The notes: generated by a model from the sequence alone, not told the origin. A stretch of DNA of 64,000 nt from Prochlorococcus sp. HOT208_60m_808M21 (GCA_002026005.1 MWOX01000133.1:41199-105198), one strand, 5' to 3'. Positions 1 through 11,249 are shown, numbered from the stretch's first letter. A program made the numbers and translations.

Positions 1-246
1 GTTTTCAATATATTTTGATTCTTTAAAATAAACGTGTTTTTAATTCTCTAAATTCAACCTTATACAAATTTTTTTTAATTGACAAATATCATTACTGGTT
101 TTTAAGTCTGAATAAATTTAGATTCTAATTTTTAATCAACAATTTTTTGCTTAATTGAGGTGGCTTTTGAAAATATCTAGTCATTATCTTTTGCGAAATT
201 CACATAAACGACTACGATGATAGTATAGTTTTATGGTGCAAATTTC
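1..246. other. AT-rich leader upstream of prs, no gene seen
   Basis: No convincing ORF or RNA is visible here. The stretch is very AT-rich and presumably holds the promoter of the PRPP synthetase gene. A TATAGT hexamer at 224-229 could be a -10 element, but there is no -35 hexamer at a normal distance. Confidence 0.5.
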
Positions 247-1242
247 GTGACAAGTTTTATCACGGCAATGCAGAGTAAAGAATCGAACTTTAATCTAACT
301 AATAGTAGATTAAGGTTAGTAAGTGGGACAACAAACCCAAAGTTAGCTGAAGAAATTGCATCATACTTAGGGATTGAAAATGTACCTTTAATATCTAAAA
401 GATTTGCAGATGGAGAACTTTATGTTCAGATTCAGCAATCTATTAGAGGTTGTGATGTATTCCTCATACAACCTACATGCGCTCCTGTAAACGATAGTTT
501 AATGGAGCTCATGATCATGGTTGACGCTTGCAAAAGAGCTTCTGCAAGACAAATAACGGCTGTAATTCCCTATTTTGGATATGCAAGGGCAGATAGGAAA
601 ACTTCAGGAAGAGAGTCTATAACTGCAAAATTAACTGCCAATTTACTAGAGAAATCAGGAGTTGATAGAGTTTTAGCTATGGACTTACACTCGGCTCAAA
701 TACAAGGCTACTTCGATATACCATGCGATCATATTTACGGTTCACCTGTATTAATTGATTATCTAGAATCTCTAGATTTAGAAGAAATAGTTGTAGTCTC
801 TCCTGATGTAGGCGGGGTAGCAAGAGCAAGAGCGTTCGCGAAATTAATGAATGATGCGCCGTTGGCTATCATTGATAAAAGGAGAGCTGCGCATAATATC
901 GCCGAAAGTCTAACTGTTATCGGTGAAGTCAAAGGTAAAACGGCTATTCTTATAGACGACATGATAGACACAGGAGGTACAATTTGTTCTGGAGCAAATT
1001 TACTAAAAAAAGAAGGAGCTAATAGGATATTTGCATGTGCCTCACATGCTGTATTTTCTCCTCCTTCTTATGAAAGATTAAGTTCTAAGAATCTTTTCGA
1101 ACAAGTTATTGTGACTAACAGCATACCAGTTATACATAAAGATAATTTTCCACAGTTAAAAGTTCTTTCCGTCGCAAATATGCTTGGGGAAGCTATTTGG
1201 AGAATCCACGAAGAAAGTTCTGTTAGTTCTATGTTTAGATAA
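247..1242 (+). CDS. prs: Ribose-phosphate diphosphokinase (PRPP synthetase)
   Basis: This cytosolic enzyme transfers pyrophosphate from ATP to ribose 5-phosphate to make PRPP for purine, pyrimidine, histidine, tryptophan and NAD synthesis. The 331 residues match the usual family length. The family motif DLHSAQIQGYF lies near residue 145, and the PRPP-binding loop IDDMIDTGGT lies near residues 236-246. The start used is GTG at 247. An in-frame ATG at 268 would remove seven residues and is also possible, because the alignable part of the protein begins about residue 20. The gene is monocistronic in appearance, with a convergent neighbour beginning 11 bases downstream. Confidence 0.97.
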   Translation: MTSFITAMQSKESNFNLTNSRLRLVSGTTNPKLAEEIASYLGIENVPLISKRFADGELYVQIQQSIRGCDVFLIQPTCAPVNDSLMELMIMVDACKRASARQITAVIPYFGYARADRKTSGRESITAKLTANLLEKSGVDRVLAMDLHSAQIQGYFDIPCDHIYGSPVLIDYLESLDLEEIVVVSPDVGGVARARAFAKLMNDAPLAIIDKRRAAHNIAESLTVIGEVKGKTAILIDDMIDTGGTICSGANLLKKEGANRIFACASHAVFSPPSYERLSSKNLFEQVIVTNSIPVIHKDNFPQLKVLSVANMLGEAIWRIHEESSVSSMFR

Positions 1243-1253
1243 AAATTATTTTT

Positions 1254-1688
1254 TTACAAACCTTGTAATTTCTTGAGTCTCTCAGTTTCAATCTTAAATT
1301 GTTTTTCGATCTTTTCAGGAACATTATCTGGACACACTTGAAGAGCTGATTCAACTAATTGCAGAGATGCAATAAATTGTAATTGTTTCATATCAACTGT
1401 TTGTTCTTTCTTTTTCTCTATTATTTTCCCTCCATGTTTTTGTGATATTACTGATGCAAACGTTGCTGATGCAACGTTTAATGTTTTTGGGAAATCCAGA
1501 TCAAATCCTTTTCTTGTCGCATTACATAAAAATGAAACACCCATCCCATGATATAAATCTAAATCATTTTTATTGGCAGGCGAATTTTTAATATTTGCAT
1601 TTACTTTATTAAATTCATTATTTGTATCAAATAAAAAAGATGAAAAAATTAGAGGAATTGCAAAAATTTTAGATATTTTTAAACTCAT
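1254..1688 (-). CDS. Exported conserved hypothetical protein with a FCxAxRxGxDxDF motif
   Basis: The product is 144 residues with a hydrophobic N-terminus (roughly residues 8-20) that looks like a signal peptide or anchor. I do not recognise a named family. The segment FLCNATRKGFDLDF (about residues 53-66) resembles VFCDAKREGLDSDF in the protein encoded at 63358-63750, and both proteins have a second cysteine further on (here in LQVCPDN). This suggests a small family of exported proteins with a possible disulfide. The C-terminus is Lys/Glu rich. It converges on prs and lies upstream of nothing obvious in an operon. Confidence 0.75.
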   Translation of the reverse strand: MSLKISKIFAIPLIFSSFLFDTNNEFNKVNANIKNSPANKNDLDLYHGMGVSFLCNATRKGFDLDFPKTLNVASATFASVISQKHGGKIIEKKKEQTVDMKQLQFIASLQLVESALQVCPDNVPEKIEKQFKIETERLKKLQGL

Positions 1689-1760
1689 ATTTGATTTATT
1701 TTTAATTCACATCATTAAAGATAACATTTTTTATTTTTAAACTAAATCTGCCCACAGAAT

Positions 1761-2300
1761 TTATTTAATAATTTTAATTTCGTGATGATTCTCTACTATT
1801 TTAAGCATATCTTTGTTCCATGAATATATAACCCTAAATCTATAATTATCAGAATCTACAAGTCTTGTATGCTCAAGAATATACCAATCTTTGTAAGAAG
1901 ATTCAAAAATCATTTCGTGTTCGTCGACTTGTTTAATATTTGAAATACCTTCATCATTACTTAAATAAAATTTTTTCCTCTTAAGTTGATGGCCTTTTAA
2001 AAATGCATGCATTTCTCCTCGTTCTTTATACTGGGGATTTTCGTCAAAGAAATTATATTTTTTTTCTGGATACCAAGTAAATTTATAATGCGACTCCCAT
2101 TCGGACTTACTCTCGAGAGCTTGAATATTTATATTCATACTTAAATTATAAGTTTTTTGTGCTTCATCGAGAAAATACGTTCTATTAGATTTCCATAATC
2201 CAATATTCCTTGAAAACCACCTTTTTAAATTACTATTTAAGTTAATTTCAGGAGGGTTTTCACCAAAATGTAAATTTTTCTTTGGATTAATAGCAACCAT
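1761..2300 (-). CDS. Conserved protein, possibly CpeS/CpcS-like lipocalin fold
   Basis: The product is 179 residues, soluble, and rich in aromatic residues spread over alternating short strands. Residues about 27-42 contain a GLWKSNRTY stretch that resembles the GxWxSxRTxH start of the CpeS/CpcS phycobiliprotein lyase fold. The remainder (repeated Y/W-rich strands, closing RFRVIYSW) fits a beta-barrel. If the relationship is real, it would be a bilin-binding or remnant lyase protein in an organism without phycobilisomes. That function is inference. It stands alone between a hypothetical gene and the divergent sasA. Confidence 0.7.
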   Translation of the reverse strand: MVAINPKKNLHFGENPPEINLNSNLKRWFSRNIGLWKSNRTYFLDEAQKTYNLSMNINIQALESKSEWESHYKFTWYPEKKYNFFDENPQYKERGEMHAFLKGHQLKRKKFYLSNDEGISNIKQVDEHEMIFESSYKDWYILEHTRLVDSDNYRFRVIYSWNKDMLKIVENHHEIKIIK

Positions 2301-2406
2301 TTATAAAAAAGTCCTATTTATTTAATAGCCTATCTGTAAAATAAAAAAAAATATCTTAAGGTGTTTATAAGGATTAACAGCTTTTCAACACTTCAGAGGA
2401 ATTCAT

Positions 2407-3525
2407 TTGAATGATAAAAAAGAGCTAAGATTAATACTTGTGGCAGCTAGAAATCAACTTTCTAGTAATGATATTAAGTCCCTAATAGCTTATTTAGAAT
2501 CAGAGGATTGTGAATTTGAGACATCTCTTCAGATCTCAGAACCCACAGAGCAACCAGAATTACTTGAATTACATAGATTAGTCGCTATTCCTGCTCTTAT
2601 AAAGGTTTCCCCAGCTCCAAAGCAAATATTTGCTGGAAGTAATATTTTCTCTCAGTTGCAAAAATGGTTACCAAGGTGGTCACAGGAAGGCTTAACAAAA
2701 AATCTTGGAATTAATTTGCAGCCATCCAAAATTGATTCAACAAGAACTCAAAAAGAATTTCTATTGGAAGACGAACTTCTTGTTTTAAGACAAGAAAATG
2801 AGACATTAACAAAAAGAATAGAATCTCAGGAAAGATTATTAAGAATGGTCGCGCATGAATTAAGAACACCTTTAACTGCTGCTACTTTGGCTGTTCAAAG
2901 TCAAAAACTCGGACAAATAGATATTTCAAAATTGCAGGAGGTTATTAAAAGACGTCTTGAAGAGATTGAACTCTTATCTCAGGATCTTTTAGAGGTTGGA
3001 ACAACTAAATGGGAAGCATTATTTAATCCTCAGAAAATTGATTTAGGGAATATTAGTGCTGAAGTAATACTCGAATTAGAAAAATTTTGGAGATTAAGGA
3101 ATATCGAAATTGATACTGATATTCCATCTGATCTTCCAAGTGTATTTGCAGATCAAAGAAGAATGAGGCAAGTATTTTTAAATTTAATTGAAAATGCTAT
3201 TAAATTTTCTAAAGATTCTGGATCTATAAAAATCACTATGATCCATAAGACAAATCAATGGGTAGAAATAACAATTTGTGACAAAGGTGCAGGTATTCCT
3301 TTGAGCGAACAAAAAAGAATTTTTCTAGATAGGGTTAGACTTCCTCAGACTTCTGAAGGAACTTCAGGATTTGGTATAGGGTTATCAGTATGTAGGAGAA
3401 TAGTACAAGTCCATGGAGGAAGAATATGGGTCGTATCTGAAGTAGGGGTAGGTTCCTGCTTCCATTTCACAGTTCCTGTGTGGCAAGGACAAAACAAAGA
3501 GCAACAATACTTGACGAAAGGCTAG
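2407..3525 (+). CDS. sasA: Adaptive-response sensory kinase SasA (circadian output histidine kinase)
   Basis: SasA binds KaiC through an N-terminal KaiB-like domain and phosphorylates the response regulator RpaA, passing circadian time to transcription. The 372 residues divide into a thioredoxin-like KaiB-type domain (residues about 6-95), a linker with a coiled coil (about 115-140), a HisKA segment with [14 protein letters not shown] (phospho-acceptor His150), and a HATPase domain with [16 protein letters not shown] and GFGIGLSV boxes. There is no ATG in frame. The start is TTG at 2407, supported by an AGAGGA ribosome-binding site at 2395-2400, six bases upstream. It is followed by tRNA-Glu on the same strand. 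Confidence 0.95.
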   Translation: MNDKKELRLILVAARNQLSSNDIKSLIAYLESEDCEFETSLQISEPTEQPELLELHRLVAIPALIKVSPAPKQIFAGSNIFSQLQKWLPRWSQEGLTKNLGINLQPSKIDSTRTQKEFLLEDELLVLRQENETLTKRIESQERLLRMVAHELRTPLTAATLAVQSQKLGQIDISKLQEVIKRRLEEIELLSQDLLEVGTTKWEALFNPQKIDLGNISAEVILELEKFWRLRNIEIDTDIPSDLPSVFADQRRMRQVFLNLIENAIKFSKDSGSIKITMIHKTNQWVEITICDKGAGIPLSEQKRIFLDRVRLPQTSEGTSGFGIGLSVCRRIVQVHGGRIWVVSEVGVGSCFHFTVPVWQGQNKEQQYLTKG

Positions 3526-3566
3526 CCTTACTCTTAGTTTTTAATAAGCTGTTATGCTAATTTCCT

Positions 3567-3639
3567 GGCCCCATCGTCTAGAGGCCTAGGACACCTCCCT
3601 TTCACGGAGGCGACAGGGGTTCGAATCCCCTTGGGGCTA
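3567..3639 (+). tRNA. trnE: tRNA-Glu (anticodon TTC)
   Basis: A full cloverleaf can be drawn. Acceptor strand GGCCCCA pairs with TGGGGCT (one G-T pair at the end), the D arm is present, and the anticodon stem CCTCC/GGAGG at 3594-3598/3606-3610 encloses the loop CTTTCAC with anticodon TTC at 3601-3603. The T arm is AGGGG-TTCGAAT-CCCCT. The discriminator is A at 3639 and CCA is not encoded. In cyanobacteria Glu-tRNA also supplies glutamate-1-semialdehyde for chlorophyll and haem synthesis. Confidence 0.97.
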
Positions 3640-3650
3640 TTAATTTAAAT

Positions 3651-4193
3651 TTATAACGATCTTTTTGATGATTTTGCTTGCCTATCTACGGCAATTAAAT
3701 TTTCTGAAAGATCCTTTTTCAATCTTTTCTCTATCATCCCTATTGGCATCCACTGACAACCTTGAACAGTAAGATCATAAATTAATGAGTTTGTTGAAGT
3801 GTTTTTAATATTTTGAATTTTCCAACTACCCTCAAACTTTCTAAAATCTCCTTTTATTAAATTAAATTTTAAGAGGCCAAGCTCCTTATCTTCAAATAAA
3901 TCTATAGTTACTTCAGCTGAAAACTTCATGCCAAGGAAATCCTGAGCCCCAACTTGTTTAAGGTGGACATTATTTCCCTTCTGAAATATTTTTTTGCTCG
4001 ATAAAAGATTTGGAATGTAGAGATTTAGCCGATCATAATCTGTTAAAACACTCCACAAAGAATCAAAACTTGCAGAAGTTGTAAGTTGAGCTGCCAGTCG
4101 TCTTGTCCCACCGGAAAACTTCTCCATCGTCTGCTCAATTGTCCCGTAATCATCGTTCTTAGAATGATCTTCTGATTCTTGAGGATTATTCAT
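3651..4193 (-). CDS. START-like (cyclase/dehydrase, COQ10-type) lipid-binding protein
   Basis: The 180-residue protein contains the SRPBCC helix-grip pattern common to polyketide cyclase/dehydrase and COQ10-type proteins. After a charged N-terminal 30 residues, a segment near residues 33-70 reads as the first strands (RLAAQLTTSASFDSLWSVLTDY begins there), with the typical DYDRLNLYIPNL motif. A later strand carries LTVQGCQWMPIG. Such proteins bind hydrophobic ligands, and several plant and cyanobacterial relatives act around the photosynthetic apparatus. The exact ligand cannot be told. It is convergent with sasA/tRNA-Glu and divergent from petH. Confidence 0.85.
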   Translation of the reverse strand: MNNPQESEDHSKNDDYGTIEQTMEKFSGGTRRLAAQLTTSASFDSLWSVLTDYDRLNLYIPNLLSSKKIFQKGNNVHLKQVGAQDFLGMKFSAEVTIDLFEDKELGLLKFNLIKGDFRKFEGSWKIQNIKNTSTNSLIYDLTVQGCQWMPIGMIEKRLKKDLSENLIAVDRQAKSSKRSL

Positions 4194-4371
4194 AAATGAA
4201 TTTTTTAATTAGATAAAAAATTATTTCTGTGTAACTATACTGATAAAAACAACAAATACTGAAAAATTAAAATAATTTCTTTTATTTATCCCGATCTCAA
4301 AACGTAACCATTTTTGTAAAATCACTACAAATTAAACTACAAATTGATAATCTTTTATAAAAGAAATCTAA

Positions 4372-5487
<1,116 letters not shown>

Positions 5488-5597
5488 ATCTTTGATATTT
5501 AGATTTAAGTTTCACCAACTAAATACTTTTTGGTTTAGACACAATATGTAGCTAATATTTAAAAAAAAGAGGATTTTAAATAAAGAATACTAATAAT

Positions 5598-7121
5598 ATG
5601 CCTTCAACTATAAGTAATCCTCTAAGATTGGGTTTACGGCAGGAAAGAGTTATATCTCCACAATGCTTAGTAATATTTGGTGCTAGTGGAGACCTTACTC
5701 ATAGAAAATTAATACCAGCCTTATTTGAACTCTATTTGCAAAGAAGAATTCCTAGTGAATTTGGAATAGTCGGTTGTGCTAGAAGACCTTGGACTGATAA
5801 TGAGTTTAGAGAAAAGATGAAAGCAAAGCTATCAAATCAAATATCTGGTAAAGAAAGGGAGTGGCAACAATTTTCTAATTATCTTTTTTATGAACCTCTT
5901 GATCTACAACAAAGTGATCATGTCTTAAGGCTTTCTAAGAGATTAAATGAAATTGATAAAACACAAGCTACTCATGGGAATAGAACATTTTATTTGTCAG
6001 TATCTCCGAATTTCTATGCAAGTGGATGTAAAGCTCTTAAAGCAGCTGGCCTTTTAGATGACCCTAAGAAAAGTCGTTTAGTGATTGAAAAACCTTTTGG
6101 AAGAGATTATTCAAGTGCAAAAAAATTGAATAAGATCGTCCAAAGTTGCGCTGAAGAAAGTCAGATTTATAGGATTGATCATTATTTAGGTAAAGAGACA
6201 GTTCAGAATATTCTTGTTTTGAGGTTTGCTAACACTATTTTTGAACCAATCTGGAACAGAAATTATATATCAAGTGTTCAAATTACTTCATCTGAAACAG
6301 TGGGTGTTGAAGATAGAGCAGGTTATTACGAAAGCTCTGGTGCTTTAAGGGATATGCTTCAAAATCATATGACACAAATGCTTGCTGTTACTGCTATGGA
6401 ACCTCCTGGAAAGTTTGAACCAGAAGCAATAAGAAATGAAAAAGCTAAGGTTCTTCAAGCTTCAAAACTTGCTGACGAAAATGAACCGTGGAATTGTTGC
6501 ATAAGAGGTCAATATGGAGAAGGAGGAAATATTTCAAATCGACTAAAAGGATATAGGGAGGAAGATGGTGTTAATTGTAATAGCACAACAGAAACTTATA
6601 TTGCGACAAAAGTTTTCGTTGATAACTGGCGTTGGCAAGGGGTTCCTTTTTATTTGAGAACAGGTAAAAGACTACCTAAAAGGCTTGGGGAAATAGTCTT
6701 AACTTTTAAAGACGTTCCTGTTCATTTATTTGAATCAACAATAATAAATCCTGCCCCAAATCAACTTATCCTTAGAATTCAGCCAAATGAAGGTGCTACT
6801 TTCAAATTTGAGGTAAAATCTCCTGGTTCTGGAATGAAATCAAGACCTGTTGAGATGGAATTTTCTTATGATGAATCATTTGGAGAACCCTCAGATGAAG
6901 GCTATGTAAGATTATTAGCTGATGCAATGCTTTCTGATCCAACCCTATTTACTCGAAGTGATGAAGTAGAAGCAGCCTGGAAACTCTATACACCATTAAT
7001 AGAATTGATGGATAATTCTCCTTGGAAGTTACCTATTTATAATTATGAATCTATGACTTGGGGTCCTCCTGAGTCTGATCAATTAATTTCAAAAGATAAT
7101 ATTTTCTGGCGTAGACCTTAA
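5598..7121 (+). CDS. zwf: Glucose-6-phosphate 1-dehydrogenase
   Basis: Zwf oxidises glucose 6-phosphate to 6-phosphogluconolactone with NADP+. It opens the oxidative pentose phosphate pathway that supplies NADPH in the dark. The 507-residue protein has the dinucleotide-binding start FGASGDLTHRKLIPALFELY (about residues 27-46), the substrate-binding RIDHYLGKETVQN signature (about 193-205) and FYLRTGKRLPKR (about 352-363). It lies two bases upstream of opcA, so the two are almost certainly cotranscribed. It follows petH after 110 bases on the same strand. Confidence 0.98.
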   Translation: MPSTISNPLRLGLRQERVISPQCLVIFGASGDLTHRKLIPALFELYLQRRIPSEFGIVGCARRPWTDNEFREKMKAKLSNQISGKEREWQQFSNYLFYEPLDLQQSDHVLRLSKRLNEIDKTQATHGNRTFYLSVSPNFYASGCKALKAAGLLDDPKKSRLVIEKPFGRDYSSAKKLNKIVQSCAEESQIYRIDHYLGKETVQNILVLRFANTIFEPIWNRNYISSVQITSSETVGVEDRAGYYESSGALRDMLQNHMTQMLAVTAMEPPGKFEPEAIRNEKAKVLQASKLADENEPWNCCIRGQYGEGGNISNRLKGYREEDGVNCNSTTETYIATKVFVDNWRWQGVPFYLRTGKRLPKRLGEIVLTFKDVPVHLFESTIINPAPNQLILRIQPNEGATFKFEVKSPGSGMKSRPVEMEFSYDESFGEPSDEGYVRLLADAMLSDPTLFTRSDEVEAAWKLYTPLIELMDNSPWKLPIYNYESMTWGPPESDQLISKDNIFWRRP

Positions 7122-7123
7122 AA

Positions 7124-8425
7124 ATGAAACCTCAACTAACACTCCAAACCCCTTTAGAGCTGCCTTATCAGGAAATTTCTAATTACCTTAATAAATTATG
7201 GATTTCAGAAGATAATGATAATAGTGGAGCTAATACTTTTACATTAGTGGTTTGGCAACCTGCTTGGTTAGAACAATGTTTGGTTCAAAAAGGATTAGTA
7301 ACTGGACCAATTACTGGAAATTTAAGTCCAGAGATAATTGAAGTTGCTAAAAAATTTATATTGGATCAAGGACTTCCTATCACTACTTCCCCTAATAGTG
7401 AAGAAGTATTGAATTTGTTGAAGAAAAATTTATCTAATAAAGATTTTGAAGATTTTAGAGGACAATTTTTTGAATCATCAATAAGTACTTTGAATCCAAG
7501 AAGATTAATAACTCTAGCGCCAACATTAAATAAAAATTCAGAAATCAAAACTTTTGTATCCGCTTACTGTCCATTAAGTGATACTCCAGCTATGCAACCT
7601 ATATGTGGTGATTTAGTTGTTATTAGGGGGGACTCGGCCTCAATATCTAACAAAGGATTAAAAATAATTGATGGTTTATCAATTGATGAATTACCTTCAT
7701 GGTTGTGGTGGAATGGAAGCTTGGATGAATCGCCCGAAATCTTCGAATTTTTTACTAATTATGGACTAAGGTTAATAATTGATACTGCTCTTGGATCGCC
7801 TCAAAGATGTTTAAAAGTTTTAGATCAATTAAATAACGCAAATAAAGCTATTAATGATTTGAATTGGGTTAGATTGAAAAATTGGAGAGAATCATTGGCA
7901 ATGATTTTTGATCCCCCCTCTAGGAGACAAATTTTAGATCATATTACTGATATTGACATTGATATCGCAGGAGATCATATGATTCAAGCTTTGTTTTTGG
8001 TTTCATGGATTAGCGATAAGCTTGGTTGGTCATTTCTAAAAGTTGAAAGGGATATAGAATCAATAAAAATAGAGTTTGAAAGAATTAATGGCGAAATAAT
8101 TTCTGCATCAATTAATCCCTTATCTTTGGGAAATCCAAGTATTCATTTAGGACAAGTTATTGGATTGAGGCTGATTTCAAAAATTAGTGAGTTTCAAAAA
8201 AATAATACTTGTGTAATACTTGGCTGTGAATCAGTGGAGTGTATGAGACTTGAAGCAGGGGGAATGGCTAATATGGAATTAATAGAACAAGTTGTTCCAA
8301 ATTCTTTTTCTACATCAGAGTATGATGTTAGTAAATTGTTGGGAAGTAGTAGAGGTAATACCAGCCCTCTTTTTGAAAATTCTATTAAAATAGCCCTTCA
8401 AATATTTAATGGTTTTAATAACTAA
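7124..8425 (+). CDS. opcA: Glucose-6-phosphate dehydrogenase assembly/redox effector protein OpcA
   Basis: OpcA is the cyanobacterial allosteric partner of Zwf. It promotes oligomerisation and mediates redox (thioredoxin-linked) control of the dehydrogenase. The 433-residue length and the position two bases after zwf are typical. Family features include an N-terminal helical section, central ALGSPQRCLKVLDQL and WVRLKNWRESLAMIFDPPSR segments, and a cysteine-containing C-terminal part (VILGCESVECMRLEAGGMAN). It is followed after three bases by the cobyrinate synthase gene, suggesting a zwf-opcA-cobB transcript. Confidence 0.95.
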   Translation: MKPQLTLQTPLELPYQEISNYLNKLWISEDNDNSGANTFTLVVWQPAWLEQCLVQKGLVTGPITGNLSPEIIEVAKKFILDQGLPITTSPNSEEVLNLLKKNLSNKDFEDFRGQFFESSISTLNPRRLITLAPTLNKNSEIKTFVSAYCPLSDTPAMQPICGDLVVIRGDSASISNKGLKIIDGLSIDELPSWLWWNGSLDESPEIFEFFTNYGLRLIIDTALGSPQRCLKVLDQLNNANKAINDLNWVRLKNWRESLAMIFDPPSRRQILDHITDIDIDIAGDHMIQALFLVSWISDKLGWSFLKVERDIESIKIEFERINGEIISASINPLSLGNPSIHLGQVIGLRLISKISEFQKNNTCVILGCESVECMRLEAGGMANMELIEQVVPNSFSTSEYDVSKLLGSSRGNTSPLFENSIKIALQIFNGFNN

Positions 8426-8428
8426 TAG

Positions 8429-9820
8429 ATGCCTTGTGTAATATCTTCTCCTTCAACTGATAGTGGAAAAACTACATTATCGCTTTTGCTATCTTGTTGG
8501 GCGTTCTCAAAAGGTATAAAGTTACAAACTTTCAAGGTTGGCCCAGATTATCTTGATCAACAACAACTTAGTTCAATTGGCCAACCTATTTGTAGGAATT
8601 TAGATATTTTTTTAAGTGGTGAGGAATGGGTTCAAGAATGTTTTTTTAAACATTCTTTGAAATATGAATTCTCATTAATTGAAGGTGCAATGGGTCTATT
8701 TGATGGATTAGGGGCAACAACCTATTCAAGCACAGCAAATATTTCTAAACTTCTTGATGCTCCAATAATTTTTATTGTTAATGCTAGAGGTCAAGTAGCT
8801 TCTCTTCTGGCGACTATTCGAGGTTTTAGAGATTTTGATAGTGAGTTGTCAATATCAGGAATTATATTTAACAACGTTAATTCAGATAGACATAAAAAAT
8901 TGATCAAGGAGGTTTTTAAAAATGAAGAAATCGAAATTCTTGGTTTTTTACCATCTGATTCAAAAATTAATTTAAAAAAGGCTAATTTAGGTTTGATATC
9001 TCCAATTGAAAATGAAAAAGAAATTGATGTTGAATATTTTGCAAATTTTGCCGAAAGAAACCTTGATGTATTTTCTCTTATTAAATTTCTGAAATCTCCT
9101 CAAAAGAAAATATTTAATTCTGTCAATTTTAAAGATTTTAAAATAGACAAAAGTAAACCTATAGCAATTGCAGAAGATAAAATCTTTCATTTTCAATACC
9201 CTGAAACTAAGGAGTTTTTGAGTGAAATAGGCATTCCATTAATTTCATGGAGTATTTATGATGATGAAGAAATACCTAATGAGGCTTCTTCTTTAATTAT
9301 TCCTGGGGGATTCCCTGAAAAATATGCTGATCATATAAGTAACTCTACAAAAAGCTTAAATTCGTTAAAGAAATTCCGCAAAAATGGATTTATATATGCT
9401 GAGTGTGGAGGGATGATGATTTTAGGAGACTTCATAAAAGATGAAAATGGTAATTATCATAAAATGAGTGGCATCCTGCCTTTTAGATCAAAAAAAAGTA
9501 AACTTTCAGTAGGTTATAGATACATTGAGGGTTTAAAAGATACTCCGATCATTAAACAAAATCAATTAATTAGAGGACATGAATTTCATTATTGGGAAAT
9601 TGAAAATAATTTATCTGAAATTGATTTTGGAAAGGCTGATCATCAGAAGAAACTTTCTTCCCCATGGAAAATTAAATCTTGGAAAACTGAATTCAAAAAT
9701 GAAGGCTTTTTTGATGAAAAATTACATGCAAGTTGGATTCACTTACATTTGCCAAGTTCTCTAGAAGTCGCAAAAAATTTTATAGATGCCACCCAAATTA
9801 CTTTTTCAAAGCATTCTTAA
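8429..9820 (+). CDS. cobB: Cobyrinic acid a,c-diamide synthase (CbiA/CobB)
   Basis: The enzyme uses glutamine and ATP to amidate the a and c carboxylates of (hydrogeno)cobyrinate in B12 synthesis. The 463 residues begin with a P-loop-like SPSTDSGKTTLSLLLS ATPase domain (about residues 6-21). They end in a class I glutamine amidotransferase-like domain with nucleophile Cys326 in AECGGMMILG and a C-terminal HASWIHLHLP histidine motif. The gene follows opcA with a three-base gap and ends four bases into the convergent PAP2-like gene. Prochlorococcus makes pseudocobalamin, so the product is plausible there. The gene name cobB or cbiA depends on nomenclature. Confidence 0.94.
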   Translation: MPCVISSPSTDSGKTTLSLLLSCWAFSKGIKLQTFKVGPDYLDQQQLSSIGQPICRNLDIFLSGEEWVQECFFKHSLKYEFSLIEGAMGLFDGLGATTYSSTANISKLLDAPIIFIVNARGQVASLLATIRGFRDFDSELSISGIIFNNVNSDRHKKLIKEVFKNEEIEILGFLPSDSKINLKKANLGLISPIENEKEIDVEYFANFAERNLDVFSLIKFLKSPQKKIFNSVNFKDFKIDKSKPIAIAEDKIFHFQYPETKEFLSEIGIPLISWSIYDDEEIPNEASSLIIPGGFPEKYADHISNSTKSLNSLKKFRKNGFIYAECGGMMILGDFIKDENGNYHKMSGILPFRSKKSKLSVGYRYIEGLKDTPIIKQNQLIRGHEFHYWEIENNLSEIDFGKADHQKKLSSPWKIKSWKTEFKNEGFFDEKLHASWIHLHLPSSLEVAKNFIDATQITFSKHS

Positions 9821-10296
9821 TTTATTACCAAATTAAATATTTTGAGAGGAGAACCTAAAAAAAACATTCCAGATAAAGTTATTAATGGTCCTAGAAAACT
9901 CCCTACTATGACCTCAATTTTTGTATGACCTAGGGTTTCTTTTAACATTAATTCAGATTGAGGGTCTAGTTTTTTTGATAGTTTATTAATTTCTGCAGCT
10001 TGAATCCCAACTGATTTTCGAACACCACTAGCATCATACATAACTATTAGTGCTACAGCAACTGATAATGCGAATATTGAGCTATCAAATCCTAATTCAT
10101 AACCTATACCAGATGTAGCTCCAGTTATTAAGGCGGAATGACTTGAAGGCATACCACCCGTCTCGAACATAATTCCAAATCTTATCTCACCAGTTGAAAA
10201 GAAATTGAATACGATTTTAAAAAATTGAGCTAGCAAACAGGATAATAGGCTCCAGAAAAAAACTGAATTATTAAAAAAAGAAGAAAACTCAGACAT
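9817..10296 (-). CDS. Divergent PAP2 family membrane protein (DUF212)
   Basis: The 159-residue protein has several hydrophobic helices and the family signature GGMPSSHSALITGATSGIGY (about residues 47-66). It also has a YDASGVRKSVGIQA motif (about 106-119), matching the DUF212 / divergent PAP2 group once described as related to vanadium haloperoxidases and acid phosphatases. Its substrate is unknown, though a polyprenyl or lipid phosphate is possible. It is 14 bases downstream of crtE on the same strand, and a functional link to isoprenoid pyrophosphates is an inference from this adjacency. Confidence 0.92.
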   Translation of the reverse strand: MSEFSSFFNNSVFFWSLLSCLLAQFFKIVFNFFSTGEIRFGIMFETGGMPSSHSALITGATSGIGYELGFDSSIFALSVAVALIVMYDASGVRKSVGIQAAEINKLSKKLDPQSELMLKETLGHTKIEVIVGSFLGPLITLSGMFFLGSPLKIFNLVIN

Positions 10297-10310
10297 AAAT
10301 TAAAAAAACA

Positions 10311-11213
10311 TTATCTATCTCTATTTGTAATAAAGTCAGCTAAAGATATTAAATACTTTGCATCCGCACCCCAAGGTTCAATTGCTTTTTTTGCTTTTTC
10401 AACTAAATCAGTTGCTCTTTTCTTTGACTCTTCCATTCCAAGTAATTTAGGGTAAGTAGTTTTGTCAGCTAAAAGATCTTTGCCGGCAGTTTTACCAAGC
10501 TTTTCACTGCTGGAAGTTAAATCAAGAATATCATCTATTATTTGGAAGGCTAAACCTATTCCCTCTGCATATGTTGTCAGAGCTTTTAATAGTTTTTTGT
10601 TAGCTCCTGCGATCATCGCACCTGTTCTAACGCAGGCCTTCAATAAAGCACCAGTCTTGTGAAGATGAATATATTCGAGAGTTTCAAGGTCGACTTCTTT
10701 GCCTTCGCATTCCAAATCAACAACTTGTCCCCCGACTAAGCCTGGTGCACCAGCAACTAAGGATAATTCGCCAACTACATTTAATAATCTATTTGGATCG
10801 ACTCCAGGGCTTCTTAAAGAGACCATTTCAAAGGCCCTCGTTAATAAAGCATCGCCTGCAAGAATAGCTATTGCATCTCCATATACTTTATGATTTGTCG
10901 CTCTACCTCTCCTTAAGTCATCATTATCCATGGCGGGTAGATCATCATGAATCAAGGACATTGTATGGATCATTTCTATTGCTACCGCAGTAGGAACTGC
11001 AAGAGAAGGTTCTCCTCCAGCCAGTGCACAAGATGCTAAACATAAAATTGGACGTATTCTTTTCCCTCCAGCTAAGAGGGAATATCTCATTGATTCTCTT
11101 AATATTTCTGGATTCTCAGGACCCAAGGAAAAATCAAGAGCTTCTTCTACAATCTTTTTTGTGTTTTTAAGATATTTTTCAAAATCAGAAATACTATTTA
11201 TAACTTCAGTCAT
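10311..11213 (-). CDS. crtE: Geranylgeranyl diphosphate synthase
   Basis: CrtE condenses isopentenyl diphosphate units to geranylgeranyl diphosphate, the precursor of carotenoids, the chlorophyll phytyl tail and quinone tails. The 300-residue protein has the first aspartate-rich motif in [15 protein letters not shown] (about residues 93-107), the second in FQIIDDILD (about 218-226), and the [14 protein letters not shown] region typical of the trans-prenyltransferase family. The order folD-crtE-PAP2-like on the minus strand, with gaps of 36 and 14 bases, suggests one transcript. Confidence 0.96.
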   Translation of the reverse strand: MTEVINSISDFEKYLKNTKKIVEEALDFSLGPENPEILRESMRYSLLAGGKRIRPILCLASCALAGGEPSLAVPTAVAIEMIHTMSLIHDDLPAMDNDDLRRGRATNHKVYGDAIAILAGDALLTRAFEMVSLRSPGVDPNRLLNVVGELSLVAGAPGLVGGQVVDLECEGKEVDLETLEYIHLHKTGALLKACVRTGAMIAGANKKLLKALTTYAEGIGLAFQIIDDILDLTSSSEKLGKTAGKDLLADKTTYPKLLGMEESKKRATDLVEKAKKAIEPWGADAKYLISLADFITNRDR

Positions 11214-11249
11214 TTTATACCTTTAGTAAAAAAAATTTCATCTTGGAGT

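Noticed and set aside
1761..2300. Firm naming of this protein as a phycobiliprotein lyase (cpeS)
   Set aside because: Only a short GLWKSNRTY stretch supports it. The rest cannot be matched by eye and no phycobiliprotein gene is nearby.
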